Positions 51,216 through 62,705 of a stretch of DNA of 64,000 nucleotides are shown here, one piece after another. A program made the position numbers and the translations under genes. The stretch is from Gongronella butleri (taxonomy: Eukaryota; Mucoromycota; Mucoromycetes; Mucorales; Cunninghamellaceae). The notes beneath the pieces are model-generated. The model was not told the origin of the DNA, ran no database searches, and saw nothing but the letters and a program-made list of their open reading frames with translations. Within the stretch, counting starts at the first letter, position 1. Each line of letters begins with the position of its first letter. The stretch spans positions 496,001-560,000 of the forward strand of contig JAIWZP010000005.1 of assembly GCA_025201375.1 (NCBI GenBank), read 5' to 3'.

Positions 51216-52060
51216 GGCGCTTGTATAGTAATTGGAAAAATAAAAATAAAGTAAAAAGCTAAAGAACTAAAAAAAAAAAAAGGCGCAACCTTAAGCGAGT
51301 CCATTTTTTTGTTATATTCAACGCCCTTGGGGTTTTGCCCTGCGGACGCTGTCGGCTTGAAGAGCGGGCGGAAAAGAGTTTCCCCCGCCCTGGGCAATAG
51401 ACTGGCCAATGACAAGGCAAAGAGGCAGAAACAAGATTGAAAATGGCGCGAAACGGCCGGATGGATCGAGATCTCGGGGAACCGTCAAAAATTTCAGCTC
51501 AAAAAGCTGCGAGCCGCGGAGAAAGCGAGCGCTTGGCGAAATGAGAAAAATTGCGAAAATTGGCCAATCACAGCACGGTGTCAGGTGATCCGCCTTCTTT
51601 TTTGCGTTTTGTTGCCACGAGACGGACTGAAACAGCCACGTGCGTCCCACTTTTGTGGCAAATGATGAAAACAAAGGAAAAATGCACACACACTACACTC
51701 GCACGACACGTCAGGATCGACGTGCGCCACCCCACGTTCAAATAGAACCGAAAAAAAGCATAAAAACTTGTATTCTCTTTTTTTAATGGGATAAACAAGG
51801 TGGCTGATGTGGGGGAGAAGGGGGGAAAGGGCGGAGTGAGGGGAGGAAGGGCTCTGGAAAGAGTCTAATCAGTACCCAGAGTGCGAGAAGAGCGAGAAAA
51901 GAAAAAGTTGAATGCATGAAAGGGTATAAGGGAGAACAAGAAAAAAAAATCTATACGAAGGAAGGGGAAGGGCACAAGGAGGGAAAAAGGGAGAGAGAGA
52001 GAGAGAGAGAGACTAGAAATACAGCAGGGTTACTTTACAAAAAAAATATAAAAAAGATAT
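51216..52060. other. MFS upstream region and RGS 3' flank
   Basis: 845 bases. A GGCCAATCAC box (CCAAT type) lies near 51560, upstream of the MFS start in reverse sense. A (GA)n microsatellite occupies about 51993-52011. No gene recognised. Confidence 0.5.
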
Positions 52061-52846
52061 TCACATGGATCGTTTCCAGGAGGATTTGATGGCGTTTGGC
52101 TGCAGGGACACCTTGACACGCTGCAGCATGGCTCTGTACCGCGTGGAAGCCGGTTCTTGCAGGAGGTCTTGCAGGCATTGGGGGGCCTCGAGCGGCGGCA
52201 TGCTCGCTCTCTGGCCCTGTTGTTGGGTTTGAGGATTGCTTTTGAGTTTTCCAAAGGTGTACAAGCGATCCAATGCCGCTGGGAAGGTGAAGGAGGTGGG
52301 CGACGATTGCGACGATGATGTGGACAGCGAGGGAGCCATGTCGGTGGCGGTGGGTGGGCTCTGTGGGGACATAGGCGATGCATTGGACGCAGATATCCAT
52401 GGAATAAAGGCATTGACACGCATGAGCTCGACGACGCATTTGGTGAGCTTGATAAAGATGGAAGGGTGGAATTGGCCCCTTTCAACGTGGGCAATGAGAT
52501 CCTGGCGCAAATCACACGGAATATTGATTTCTTGGCTGCTGCTGGAGCGCACATACGTGTCCAGCATGGCCTGGCACTTTTGCTGCACAACATGGAAGAT
52601 GAGCTGCTCATTGGCATCCAGGCGCGCCTCATGGCCACGCAGAAATGCAAAGTCGCTCGGCAGCCGCCCGCACAAATCATTGTACTCTTGTACATCCAAC
52701 CAGAAATACAGATTCTCGCAGCAAAAGGATCGCTCCAAATATGCCTGGAAGTGCTGGAAACATGGCGAGTCCACCTGCTGCAAAAGCTCCTCCAGTGTCT
52801 TGGGAAGCGTCGTTGGCGTCAGCACGGGCGAAGGTGGAGACGTCAT
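52061..52846 (-). CDS. RGS-domain protein
   Basis: Regulator of G-protein signalling, a GTPase-activating protein for G-alpha subunits. Single exon, 261 residues from the ATG at 52846. The RGS domain covers about residues 15-150: LEELLQQVDSPCFQHFQAYL, SFCCENLYFWLDVQEY (the EN-x-x-FW hallmark), then LDTYVRSSSSQEINIP and ERGQFHPSIF. The C-terminal 100 residues are Ser/Pro/Thr-rich and probably disordered. No membrane or DEP domain is visible, so it is a small RGS protein. The frame stays open upstream, but those residues are encoded by a T/C-rich leader and are unlikely to be translated. Confidence 0.9.
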   Translation of the reverse strand: MTSPPSPVLTPTTLPKTLEELLQQVDSPCFQHFQAYLERSFCCENLYFWLDVQEYNDLCGRLPSDFAFLRGHEARLDANEQLIFHVVQQKCQAMLDTYVRSSSSQEINIPCDLRQDLIAHVERGQFHPSIFIKLTKCVVELMRVNAFIPWISASNASPMSPQSPPTATDMAPSLSTSSSQSSPTSFTFPAALDRLYTFGKLKSNPQTQQQGQRASMPPLEAPQCLQDLLQEPASTRYRAMLQRVKVSLQPNAIKSSWKRSM

Positions 52847-53945
52847 GGACTGGTTATAATCAAATAAAAAATCACAATGGCTTGAAAAGCATAAAAAGAA
52901 GCAAGAAAAAGAGAAACAAAAAAGGGGGGTATCCTCTAGCACGGGATTCAAGGGAAGGGGGACGAAAAAGAAGAAGCAAAAAAAAAGGTACAAAGAGAAG
53001 GAAGGAAAAGAAAAAAAAAAAAAAAAGAGGGAAGGAAAAAGAGCCCAAATTCCCGCCCTCTTGCGTCACACCACCCACACTACGCAGGCCGCTTCAAACT
53101 CCACCCAATCAATTGGCTTTTGCCGAGATCTGCCCTGGCACCTCATTTTTGACTTCTTCCCCGCGCCCAATGGCAAAACCAATGGGCGTCCATGTCACCC
53201 CACAACCTAGCATATGCAGGCCTTCTTGACACAAACAGTTCATAAAATGCATAAAAAGCCCTAGCAAGAGCTGGAACAGAACGAAATGCTTTCGTTTGCC
53301 TTTTTCTTGGGTCTTTTTTTTTTCTTTTTCTGACCCGCAAGATGATTATTGGGTGCGAATTGGAGGATAAAAAGCTGGGTCCCCGAGGAAAGGCAAATGG
53401 GGAAAATAAAACAGACGGAGAAGAAAATCTAAATCATGATAATGGAGATACGTGCAGATCTCGCCATCGGGTACAGAGATGATGGGGCCAAAAAAAAAAA
53501 AAAAAGTAGAAAAAAAGTGGGCTATTTACTGAAGGAGGACAAAGGGGGACGATGTGTACGAGGGAGGGTGGGAACATTGGGACGAAGAGGGGGTGCGTGC
53601 GCCTTTAAAAAAGGTGGCTAGAAATACAAAGAAAAAAGCTAAAAGTACATGGAATGGAAGGAAGGCGAGCCATTGGATGGGCCAGCAAGATACATACAAA
53701 GAGTTGTAGGGCAAGCGGAGAAGGGAAGGGCGGGGAAGGGGGCAAGGTGCGCGGAAAACGGAGACGGGGAACAGCGAGATGATTTACAGATGCGGGCAAA
53801 AGAAAATGCCATAAAAGGATGAATGGTGGAGATGGGGGGAGACGGCGGGGCGCGCACCCAGAAAAAAAGAAAAAACGTGGGGGATGAGAGAGGCGGGGGG
53901 GCATGGTTGGTCAATGGTAAATCGCGGGATCAGCGCTTGTCCTTT
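52847..53945. other. RGS upstream region and PDE 3' flank
   Basis: 1.1 kb. Plus strand purine-rich at 52900-53040 and 53500-53900. No gene recognised; open frames here have strongly biased composition. Confidence 0.5.
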
Positions 53946-55858
53946 TTACAACGGCTGTGTCCAATCCGACAAGATCAATGGGTTTGTTGTGGTGGCGGAA
54001 TTGGAGGCGGAATTGGAGGTGATGGTGTTACCAAGGCCAACCGATTGGCACGGCGATGGATGACGGCGGCGGCGGTGGTGGTGATGGTGATGAGGATGAT
54101 GAGGATGATGCTGGCGGCGGTGATGCAAGGAACGAGGCGGATGACGATGTGGCTTGACAATGCGGCATGGGTGATGGCGTGCTAGCTGGGTTTTCTGGCG
54201 ATCGAGTAAGAGCATTGTCGAGGGCACGCTGACGCGACGCTTGTAAAAGGCGGCGAGCGTGTTGTCCAAGGGCAATGGCAGCGGTGGCGGCGTCGATGCA
54301 CGCGTTTCCATGGAAAAAAGGCACGAATTCGATGAGCTTGACGAAATCGATGGTTTGGATGGAATTGACGACGACGACGACGCGGTTGTTGGCGTGGTGA
54401 TGGTGGAGACGGTACTTGTGGAGCTGGAGGGCGTGGGTGTGGTGACGAGCAACGAGGCCGGGGACGTTGGGGAGGGAGGAATGGCATTTTCGACCCAAGA
54501 TGGGGTTTCGAACGCGTCCAGTTCAACATGAACGTGTCTTTCGTGGTCCACTGGGTAATGTGGAGGTGACGGCGCGTCGTGGAAGGGGAACGGCGGCGGT
54601 GGAGGCGGTGGCGCGGTCATGGCGGACGAAGACAGGGTGTTTGGATCGTTTTCTTGAATGGCGAGCCATTGGACGCGATTTGTGGCAAGAGTTTCGGTGA
54701 ATTGCACGGCCTTTGGTAGGATGGCGGCGAGGGCACGGAAATACGGCTGGATGACGGCATCACCAAAGCACAAGCTGATGGCGGCCTGGTTGGACTGTTG
54801 GCGGTCCATCCCCGGCGAGATGGGAAGTCCTGCATGCCGCTCGGCATCACCCTGCCGGAAGAATTCCTGCACAATCAGGTCGGACCAATGCTTGGCAATC
54901 GGCCACGGCCGCACCGTGTTGCTCAGGTCAGCAGCGTGCAAAAACACACGGCACAGTTGATGCCGCTGCACCGATGACAGGCCTGTCACGCCAATGTCAC
55001 ACCCTGACAGCTGCTCAGCAAGACCGTGCACCTCCTCGTGGTACTTCATGTCCGTCGAAAGAATCAATTGTTTCAAATCATTCTTCCAGTCGTCGCCAGT
55101 ACCAGATAAAAGCGCCAATCGATGCTTTTCAAGCAACCCGAGCGCAATGTCCACCGAATAATTCTCGAGAACAGATGTATTGTCATAGCGCTTGGCCAAA
55201 TTCGTCTGTGCATTCACTTGGTAGCTGTTGCTGTAACCCGGCTATTATCCACCAAAAAAAGAAAAAAAGAAAAAAAATTGAGAAAAACAGTAAAAACAAT
55301 GAGAAAAGAAAGGTCAATTTCATTGTTCTTGGGCATCCCCCCTCCTTTTTTTTTCTGTTGAATCTTACGTGGCCGACATCATGGCAAAGGGCAGCGACAA
55401 AGAGACAGGGCAGGTCGGCAGCGGTGAGGGCTGCAAGACCATCGAGCTCAACAAGCATGTAATAGAGCATAAAGACAATGTCGGCGGCATGATAAAACGA
55501 GTGGTACGGCGTGTGCAAGTACGCGCGGTCCACGTCGACGAGAAAATCGAGCCATTGCGAGGCATTGGCCTTGTCGAGCACGCCAGCATGGGCAAAAATG
55601 CCAAGCAAGTGGCCGTAGAGGTCCGTGCGACAAAGATCAAGGACATGCCAGTCGGGGCGGATGCGAGGCGACTGGCTTGACCATCGTACAAGGTGCTACA
55701 AGGTACAAAAAAAAAAAAAGCAATCGTCAAAACTCAATTTTGGTCCGTAAAACAATGAAAACGAAAGTAAACTCTATTCTTTTTCGCTGTTTTCTGCTTA
55801 CCCGTTCGATAACAAACAGATCCCTTGCAGGCAGCTTGTTCTGTTTGAGAAGCAACAT
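53946..55858 (-). CDS. Class I cyclic-nucleotide phosphodiesterase (3',5'-cAMP/cGMP)
   Basis: Hydrolyses cyclic nucleotides. Exons: 55858-55802, 55695-55369, 55241-53946; 559 residues as modelled. The HD-type catalytic core is clear: YHSFYHAADI, ALCHDVGHPGYSNS (metal-binding HDxxHxxxxN), SVLENYSVDIAL, LILSTDMKYHEEV (TDM), LFLHAADLSN-like HAADLSN, EFFRQGDAERHAGLPISPGMDR, and QAAISLCFGDAVIQPYF. The order matches animal-type PDEs and the fungal high-affinity Pde2 group. The final 220 residues are low-complexity Ser/Thr/Pro with a strongly His/Arg-rich tail (about 54060-54130). The start at 55858 is the first ATG after a possible acceptor; the true N-terminus may lie further upstream. Together with the RGS gene this gives two G-protein/cAMP signalling genes side by side. 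Confidence 0.88.
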
Positions 55859-57960
55859 GGCCAAAGAGTGAGTGTGGCGCCCCTGATAACGGCAAAAAGG
55901 GGCGAAAAGGGCGAAAAACGGCGAGAAAAGGGCAAACGTAGCTTATCAAAGAGAGCCTAGGAGCACACACGGTGGCCACAAGCAAGCAATGCAACAAGGG
56001 AAGGGAGAAAACAAGATGGGGGGAAAAAAGGACGAGCAAAAGAAAGAAAAAGGAAGAAGAAAAACAAAAAGCAAGGTGGCAAACAAATCAAATTGAGAAA
56101 GAGAGTCGTGAACCCAAAATAAAAAAAAAAGGAGGGGGGCGGCAAAAAGAAAGGGGCAAAACCCAAAAACAAAAAAAAAAGTGGCGTTCCATAAAAGGAA
56201 AGCCCAAATAAACCAAAATCCCCAGAAGCGCGCGAAAAGATGGGCGTTTTGCAGGGCGTTCCACGATCCTGTGGTCTGCGTGGGCCAAGACCAGCCTATT
56301 TCTTTATTGAACACTGCGAGACTACTAACATGGCCATGCAGATTCATCAATGTTGATTTCGGGGGGACGCCATGCTTGCCCGATAGCCTTGAAAATGGGC
56401 GTATTTGAGAAAATTGCTTGAATTTTGTCGCACTCCAGCCATCTTGCCATGATGGGCCCCCATCAGTGTGTGCAACCCAGACATGCGGCCCGAGGTACAT
56501 TTGAAGAAACCATTGGGCCGCTCAATGGCTGCGTGGTTGCATCACCAGGTCGCCACGTGGGGACAATGGGTGTGGGGCAAAAAGGCGCAGAACCATGGGA
56601 TCTCGGAGGACCTTCCTAAAGCATTCTGTTGCCCTGCGATTGCTCTGGCATGCATCTCGTTCCAATGGAGCGCAAAATGGAGGACGAATCAGCGGCAATT
56701 CGTCATTTTTGGTAAGCCTCCTTGGAATTGAGAGTAGAGAAGTAGTGCTGTGGGGGCTGGCACTTGATGGAAGCTATGCAGTGGATGCTGCAGGGCTGAC
56801 GCATACATCAGCCGCGGCAAGCTCAGTCGACGAAGGTCGGCAAACTACTCATTTTGGGGTGTTGTCCGACTTTTACTGATGAAAATCAGTCCCGTACACT
56901 TTTTGAGACGGCCATCCTTGGAATTTGAAGGTCATGCACTCTACGATCAGGCGCAAAGATGCTCAGGGGGGTGTCGTGGCTCTTGGTCACCAATGCCCGA
57001 AGTCGGGGAGCTTTTCTTGAGAATGGGAAGCAAGATGCCTTGACTTAGAGATCATCCGCATTTAGGTCCTTCAAAGCCAAAGAAAGAAAAAAAAAAAAAA
57101 AAAAAAAAAACGGCGCGCTATGCACCAATCGCCAATGATAGCGCAAGATTGATGCTGATTTTACTTTTTTTTTTTTTGTGACGAAAAGTCGCAAAAGGGG
57201 GTAGTAATTGTGGCCAGCGACTTGAAACAGACCACGCAATAGTTTCTCGTCCCTCGCACACGTCAATTAGGTGCCTTTCCAGTAGGGAGACCTCGTCGTG
57301 GGCCATCATGCTACCAAGAATTACCAAGCTTAAAATGGACGGCAACAAAAATTTATCACCTTCTTGTTTCAATGATACGTAAAAAAAATCTTTTTTAGGC
57401 CGAGACCACGCGTTTCCCTTACCTTTCAGCATGGATGGGCAACACAATTTGCGGCCACGAAGCGCGGTCATATGTGTTTTATGCAAATTGATGATGAATC
57501 CGTGAATTTGCCGCATCATCAAGCCTCTCCGAGGGCGGCAGGTCATCGCTATCGTTCCAAGGAGAGCATTGCAATAACGCAGGCCATGTTAATGCTCTTT
57601 CGTGCTTGTGATGGTTCGATGAACTTTGTAATGCCAGAAAACGATCGAAAAAACGCGCACCACGCCTCAAATGCTCTTCGTTCCATGGGGTTTTTGGTGA
57701 GCCACGCCCCTATTTCTATAGGAGATCTGGACGCCGGGCTAGAAGGGAAAAAAAAGAGCAAGAAAAAGCGCGTGCGCATAAAAATAAAACGTCGCGCCTT
57801 CCTTTTCGGGCCGTGGCCACCCGGGCCGGGGAAGTTCAATGTCCGTTCCAATGATGGCGCGCCGACGACAGCCCTTTTTCGTCCCCTTTCTCTTTTCATT
57901 TCTTTGTTTCGTCTTTCTTTCACTTTCCATCCCGTCTTATCCGCTCTTCCATAAACCAAA
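55859..57960. other. Intergenic, no confident gene
   Basis: 2.1 kb between divergent PDE and SAR1 starts. 55960-56200 is purine-rich on the plus strand. A run of about 21 A lies near 57088-57110. A minus-strand open frame at 57118-57546 has protein-like composition (for example DEVSLLERHLIDVCEG) but no family I recognise. The last 100 bases before SAR1 are C/T-rich. Confidence 0.5.
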
Positions 57961-58964
57961 ATGTTTATTGTCAACTGGTTCTACGACGTCCTGTCCTCTC
58001 TGGGTAAGAAAAATCATCCATTTGACGGCAAACACGCGTGAGAGACCGCTCACGCTCCTTTTTTTCTCTTTGTTTGATTTTTGGACGTCGCCCCCTTTCA
58101 GGCTTGATGAACAAGAACGCAAAGATCCTGTTCCTTGGCCTGGACAATGCCGGCAAGACGACGCTTCTGCACATGTTGAAGAATGACCGCCTTGCGTCGC
58201 TGCAACCCACCTCGCACCCTAGTAAGAAGACTCCCCAAGGACACTCCCTCATGCCAGGCCCCTTTTTGTGCCTCATCTGACATCTCTCTTTCTCTCTTTT
58301 TTTTTTTTATCAGCGGCCGAGGAATTGGCCATTGGCAATGTGCGCTTCACGACCTATGATCTCGGAGGGCATTTGCAAGCGCGACGCCTGTGGCGCGACT
58401 ACTTCCCCGAGGTCTCTGGCATCGTCTTCTTGGTTGATGCTGCCGACCACTCGCGTTTCCAGGAATCCAAGGCCGAATTGGATGTAAAAAGATAGCGCTG
58501 AATTCGCCAAAAATCGTCACATTGACCCATTTTCTCGTTTTTCTGTGCTTGTTCTTAGGCGCTCCTCGCCATTGAGCAGCTGTCCAATGTGCCCTTTTTG
58601 ATTCTCGGCAACAAGATTGATGCCGCCGGCGCCGTCAGTGAGGAGGTCCTCCGACAACAGCTTGGTCTCTTCCAGACCACGGGCAAGGTATGAATTTCCT
58701 CCCCCACCATGCCTCCAATTGCTACAACTGGCACGTCAACGACACTGTGACGCGTCGTGACTCGTTGTCGTTGCCCACTGCCTCTCATTTATCGCTATTC
58801 AATGACTCACCCGCTATTTTCGGTTTTTTTTGTTTTTTTTTATTTTGCTCATCCAGGGCAAGGTGCCCTTGAAGGATATCCGACCTATCGAATTGTTCAT
58901 GTGCTCTGTGGTGATGCGCCAGGGCTATGGTGATGGCTTCCGCTGGTTGTCCCAATACGTATAG
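57961..58964 (+). CDS. sar1: Sar1 small GTPase (COPII coat)
   Basis: GTPase that starts COPII vesicle budding at the ER. Exons: 57961-58003, 58102-58221, 58314-58483, 58559-58687, 58857-58964; 189 residues, the usual Sar1 length. It starts with the amphipathic membrane helix [16 protein letters not shown], then P-loop [10 protein letters not shown], switch 1 PTSHPT, DLGGH (G3), NKID (G4) and CSV (G5), and ends with WLSQYV. These separate it from Arf, which carries an N-myristoylated Gly2. Introns contain TTGAC or CTGAC before the acceptor. Confidence 0.97.
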
Positions 58965-59337
58965 GTTTTTTCCCCTCGCTCTCTCTTTGTGCTTATTCCA
59001 CCCCTATCTTCCTCTCTCTCTCTCTCTTTCCTGCCATAATCCAAATAAAAACTAGGTCTTCACGTTCACCTGGGTTGACGTTGCCCAGTCCAAAAGGAAA
59101 CAGGGCAACGTGGCACCACAAAAAAAGGCAATCACATGTCATGAATAATGGGGCACGCGGGAACTTGCACCGCACCGGCTTGTAAAAGGACCGGGCTCGT
59201 GCGCCGGGCGCACAGAGAATGCTGCACGTCCATGGGGACACGTCAATGGAGGCAAAATCCCAAGTGAGGGGAGAAAAAAAAGGGCATTTTTTTATTATTT
59301 TGAGGTGCATGCAGGACAAACAGCAAGTCATGCCCGC
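58965..59337. other. Convergent 3' region, SAR1 / SOD2
   Basis: Stop codons of SAR1 (+) and SOD2 (-) face each other across 373 bases. AATAAA at 59044-59049 is a likely SAR1 polyadenylation signal. No gene recognised. Confidence 0.55.
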
Positions 59338-60421
59338 TTATTGGGCCTTGTTGAAGCGCTCGGCGACATTGTCCCAGTTGATGACGTTCCACACGGCCTT
59401 CATGTAGTCGGGGCGCACGTTCTTGTACTGCAAGTAGTAGGCCTGAAGTGAAAAATAAAAAGAAAAGAAAAAAAACGCGTCAATGCCTGATTTTTTTTGT
59501 ATTTTTCACCCGCGCGACGCTTCGCTTACGTGTTCCCAGACGTCAACACCAAGAAGGGGAGTCAGGTCTACAAAAAAAAATCAGCGACAAATCGGCAAAT
59601 TGCACGCGTTTGCGTCGACTTACGAAGGAGGGGATCCTGGTTAGCGGTCGTGGCAATCTCGACGCGCTTGGTCGCCTTGTTGAAGCCCTATTTGAGTTAA
59701 AAAAAAAAAAAAAAAGCGCGTCAGCATGCGTTCTCGTGTTCAATTCACGCGGATCACGCACCAACCAGGCCCAGCCAGAGCCTTGGACACCGACGGCGGC
59801 GGCATTGAACTTGGCGACAAAGTCGTCAAAGGAGCCATACTCCTTGTCAATGGCCTCGGCAAGCGCACCCGAGGGTTTGGCAGACACCTTGCCATGGGGA
59901 CCCAAGTTGGTCCAGAACAAAGAGTGGTTGATGTGGCCTAAAGCACGTTTGATCCAAAAAAAAATTATTCGTGTGAGCTTCATCCAGCCTTAATCTTCCC
60001 CAACGCGCGTGCGCATGCTCAATTGCCTCTCCGGCTTACCACCACCGTTGAACTTGAGGGCGTTTTGCAGACGGAGCTGCTCCGTCAGGTCCTTGGCCTG
60101 GAACGACTTTTCCAATTGCTCCTCAGCAGCATTGTAGTTGTTGACGTACGTCTGGTGGTGCTTCTTGTGGTGCACCTCCATGATTTCCTTGCTGATATAG
60201 GGCTCAAGCGCCTACAAATAGAGGTGAAATCGACATAAACACGCTATCATTACAATTGACAAGGGTCCCTTCCTCACGCAATATAAAAAAGGCACGCTAA
60301 AACTTACATCGTACGAATAAGGGAGATCGGGCAGGGTGACCTTGGTGCGGATAGCCGACACCGAGCCGAGGACGGGCTTGAAGGTCGAGGTCTTGAGAGC
60401 GCGCGAGGCAATAGAGAGCAT
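59338..60421 (-). CDS. sod2: Mitochondrial manganese superoxide dismutase
   Basis: Converts superoxide to hydrogen peroxide and oxygen in the mitochondrial matrix. Exons: 60421-60308, 60211-60040, 59937-59762, 59687-59624, 59567-59530, 59442-59338; 222 residues. A basic transit peptide ([19 protein letters not shown]) precedes the mature start [17 protein letters not shown]. Metal ligands are seen in [23 protein letters not shown] and [15 protein letters not shown]. The Gly/Gln pattern ([15 protein letters not shown]) and length fit MnSOD. Introns 59443-59529 and 59688-59761 both carry TGACGCG before the acceptor. Confidence 0.97.
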
Positions 60422-61550
60422 GGTGTCAAAATGTAAGGGAAAAAGAAAAAGGTTGAGAAGGAATGAAAAAAAAAAAAGCAGCAAAACGCGCGCCGTCGGG
60501 TTTTATAGTTCCGCTTTTGCTGGCCGGGGCCATGCGCTCATGGCCCTGCGCTGACTTGCAAACGTCATTTGCTTACCGATCGCGCTTCCCATTGGCCCAA
60601 TCTGCGACCTAGCGAGACATCTGTTGTCCGCAAGTCCCCATCGCGCCCTTTTAGCGTGTAGCTGCGCCCAAACTAAACCCATGAGCGCAAGAAACAAACG
60701 AATAAAAGATCATCCACAGGCAATTGGCAGTTGAACCAGACCCTCGACTTCACCAAGAACTTTTCCAGCCCGCCTGCCTTCTGCACGCTAAAAAAAAAAA
60801 AAAAAAGGCGAAGATCAATTTCACCGCACTTGTCGGCATTACGCGCACGCGTAAAATTGAGCTCGACACGCATCCGAGGAAAAAATTGGAAATCAAGTCC
60901 TCGGATTTGGTTCAAATCCACACAGCAGGTAGGTCCAACGCACTTTGCCAGTTAAAATGGCAAAAAAACGAGGGGTCGACCAGGTCAATTTCGGGATACC
61001 AGCATTTGAATTTTTTTTCTTTGATTGATCCATGCTTGGCAAGAACAGCCTACAGACGTACAGAGCACTAAAATCACCGCAAATCTACGAATATGCATCA
61101 GATGCACAAATTCGGTCCGCGCGACGAGCGCGACACGCCGACACCCGATACGTGTATCGGTGTATTGTAGGTACTGTATGTGTCGCGAACTACAGTATGA
61201 TACTGTATTATCACGCTCTGAAAATCACTAATACAGCATTTTTGGCACTTCATGTGTCAAGCGTCACGCGCCTCAAATTTCACGTATCATGGGCCACCTC
61301 CATAAACGCACTACTGTAAATCATATCATACTGTATCGGTACACTTCCTCCTGATGAACGCGGTTTCAAGAAGGCAGCAGTACTACTACTGTAGTTGTCA
61401 CACCACGACACGTTCATCCATATGAAAATAGGGCTATTTTCACAAAATCAGCACTGCTGCCCCTTTTTTTTGTGGATCGCGGTGAAACTGGCACCATTCA
61501 AAAGAGACACGTTCGGGCGTCATTTCCAGAATGTTTGTTTACGCAATGCA
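60422..61550. other. SOD2 upstream region, then repeat-rich DNA
   Basis: The first 300 bases are the SOD2 5' flank. From about 61150 on, TACTGTA/TACAGTA motifs become frequent. No gene recognised. Confidence 0.5.
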
Positions 61551-62486
61551 TGACCTTTGTACGCTTGTGAAAGCTGTTCAAACATTTCAAAAATTTTCAA
61601 CCTCGATGTTCTCGGCAACCGATATGATAAGACGACACATGGTGCTTTTTGCGTGTCGAAAGTGCCTCTTGGATCTCTATCGAATGAGATCAGTTTCATC
61701 GATGGATGGCTAAAACTCGCAGAGAAAATTCACTTTTGCATCAAAATCTTTGGTCGCGATTTGCTCGACAACGGTCCAATAAACCTGTGATTTTTATTTC
61801 AATTTACTAACAATTAGGGGGCAAAGCACCTACTGAGCTACTGTAATGGTATGACTTGCGGCGCGCTAATAACTTGGGTTTTAACTTTTTGCATCGGCAT
61901 TTCAGCAGGCTGTAGCCCACTCAATCATCAATGCATAAAAGTGTGCGAAACAAAAAATATGATACAAAAAAAATCCATGCAACCCACGCACCTTAATTTG
62001 GAAGCGTCAAACCTTAAATTTTTGCAAAAAAAATCATGACCAAAGCAGGCACTTTTTCTCAGTCGATCGCCGTTCATGCGTCACTCTTTGGACATTTTTA
62101 TTACTTTGGGGCGCGCTGTCATTTTGTCTCTCAATAGCAAATTGTCGGAGTTACCTGTTTGTGATGCATTGATCACTCGGAGTTCGAAAATCCCCAAATT
62201 TGGCATTTTCTGAGATTGAAATGTGTGGCCCCTGAATGACCCCTGAGTGGCCCCTGAATTTTTCAAAAGTGGTCGTAGCGCGTTAGGGGTTTAAGCTTTT
62301 TTGTTGCAAATTTAGCACTGAATTCGATGCAGCTAAGTTTAAGCGGGGTCGACCATGCAGATGGACAGATGAATGCAAAATAGGACAAATCTGACGTTTT
62401 TGACATTTTCGAGTCGAAAAAAATTCGGGCGGGTTCGTCGTGAGCCATGGGCCATACTGTAGTTTGAACCGTGACGCGTGTTTCAT
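61551..62486 (+). repeat. Dispersed repeat family A, copy 2
   Basis: Full-length partner of 9889-10810 in the same orientation; see that entry. The two copies differ by many point changes and by an A-rich insertion in copy 1 near 10275. Confidence 0.85.
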
Positions 62487-62499
62487 ACGTATGCGAACA

Positions 62500-62640
62500 G
62501 GCAGGCTGTATCATAAAAAAATTCTGGAGGCATACTGTATCATACAGTAGCAAGCGTTGCAAGCCGGCAAAGTCCTACAGTACTGTACTGTACAGTTCTG
62601 TACAATAAAAAAGTCGCACTTTTTTTCGTTTTTGAGAGCA
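62500..62640 (+). repeat. Repeat family B fragment with TACTGTA insertions
   Basis: Shares GCAGGCTGTA, TTCTGGAGGCA and CCGGCAAAGTC with 11565-11615. It has extra CATACTGTATCATACAGTAG and TACAGTACTGTACTGTACAG stretches that the other copy lacks. Confidence 0.65.
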
Positions 62641-62705
62641 AAAAATGCGTGCGGTTTTATGATACGTACGGTATGCTCAGCGTATAATGCGGTGGTGGAT
62701 GTACA

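Noticed and set aside
52847..52993. N-terminal extension of the RGS protein
   Set aside because: Encoded by a T/C-rich leader, gives a Phe/Leu-rich stretch without relation to the domain; the ATG at 52846 is preferred.
55946..56500. Hydrophobic minus-strand frame that could be a membrane protein
   Set aside because: Its hydrophobic part is made by the purine-rich (sense C/T-rich) PDE leader; no membrane-protein pattern beyond Phe/Leu runs.
60905..60925. GGTTCAAATCC, a match to the tRNA B box
   Set aside because: No acceptor-stem partner, poor T-stem pairing and no A box upstream, so not a tRNA gene.
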